DNA of 5,611 nt from contig USRA01000092.1 in the NCBI GenBank assembly GCA_900557035.1, positions 1 through 5,611 of the forward strand, given 5' to 3'. Position numbers and translations under genes: made by a program. The first letter of the stretch is position 1, and each line of letters begins with the position of its first letter. This stretch comes from an uncultured Prevotella sp. Its GTDB lineage: Bacteria > Bacteroidota > Bacteroidia > Bacteroidales > Bacteroidaceae. Shown here piece by piece: positions 5,570 through 5,611 of this stretch. The notes beneath the pieces were generated by a model that was not told the DNA's origin, searched no databases, and saw only the letters and a list, made by a program, of their open reading frames with translations.

Positions 5570-5571
5570 AT

Positions 5572-5611
5572 TTAATTCTTCTCTACGAGAATGTTCAACT
5601 TAAAGTCATCA
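5572..5611 (-). CDS. ileS: C-terminal end of the upstream gene, probably isoleucyl-tRNA synthetase (partial)
   Basis: An open frame enters from the right edge and ends at TAA (5572-5574), giving the last residues DDFKLNILVEKN. This is too short for a family match by itself. The call rests on context: in Bacteroidota ileS commonly precedes a dksA/traR-type gene and lspA, and a mixed hydrophobic/charged beta-strand end fits the IleS C-terminus. If correct, the gene charges tRNA-Ile. The identity is an inference; the existence of a minus-strand gene end here is more secure. Confidence 0.55.
   Translation of the reverse strand, partial: DDFKLNILVEKN

Larger units (their letters stand above)
5467..5571. 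other. 105-bp intergenic region before the dksA-like gene
   Basis: This is the longest non-coding gap of the minus cluster. It holds a heptamer array next to the upstream stop codon and an AT-rich leader before the ATG. I looked for the Bacteroides-type -33 TTTG / -7 TAnnTTTG pair on the minus strand and found no clear match. It could still carry a promoter, but the sequence does not prove it. Confidence 0.5.

Noticed and set aside
5467..5571. Bacteroides-type promoter upstream of the dksA-like gene
   Set aside because: No TTTG / TAnnTTTG pair at proper spacing was found on the minus strand, so no site is claimed.

Overview
The window looks like chromosomal DNA from a Bacteroidales bacterium, most likely Prevotella/Segatella or a close relative. 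The reasons are the order [ileS end]-dksA-lspA-DUF4296 lipoprotein, Bacteroidota-type LspA insertions, a secreted C69 dipeptidase of Bacteroidota length, starts mostly without Shine-Dalgarno sites, and a TTAGGAG-type heptamer array between genes. The genus is inferred from style, not from a marker gene.

Layout. Positions 1-392 (+ strand) hold the 3' end of an Rpn-family nuclease (PD-(D/E)XK, 'recombination-promoting nuclease/putative transposase'), whose catalytic part lies outside the window. It converges on a long minus-strand gene cluster. A strong two-tier hairpin (415-462) with T-rich sequence on both sides sits between them and probably ends transcription from both directions. In transcription order (right to left) the minus strand has: the last 12 codons of a gene that is probably ileS (5572-5611); a 105-bp gap with a 7-bp repeat array; a DksA/TraR-type protein (5083-5466); lspA (4348-5079); a DUF4296 lipoprotein (3298-4332); an unrecognised 75-residue protein (3033-3260); nadC (2161-3012); and a secreted C69 peptidase (469-2133). 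Gaps from dksA down to the peptidase are 3, 15, 37, 20 and 27 bp, so one transcript is likely. The longest gap (105 bp) is the most plausible place for an extra promoter.

How the genes fit together. The lspA product removes signal peptides from diacylglyceryl-modified prolipoproteins, and the next gene encodes an obvious lipoprotein precursor, hence a likely substrate. NadC makes nicotinate mononucleotide in NAD synthesis. The C69 protein is exported and its nucleophile Cys lies directly after a signal peptidase I type site. The DksA-like protein is a probable RNA polymerase secondary-channel regulator. The link between these is probably housekeeping co-expression, not one pathway.

I see no clear new multi-gene system. 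The points most worth a second look are the DksA-like protein with all four zinc-ligand positions replaced, the unexplained 75-residue protein, the heptamer array before dksA, small perfect tandem duplications in tails and gaps, and the repeat-bearing Rpn C-terminus.
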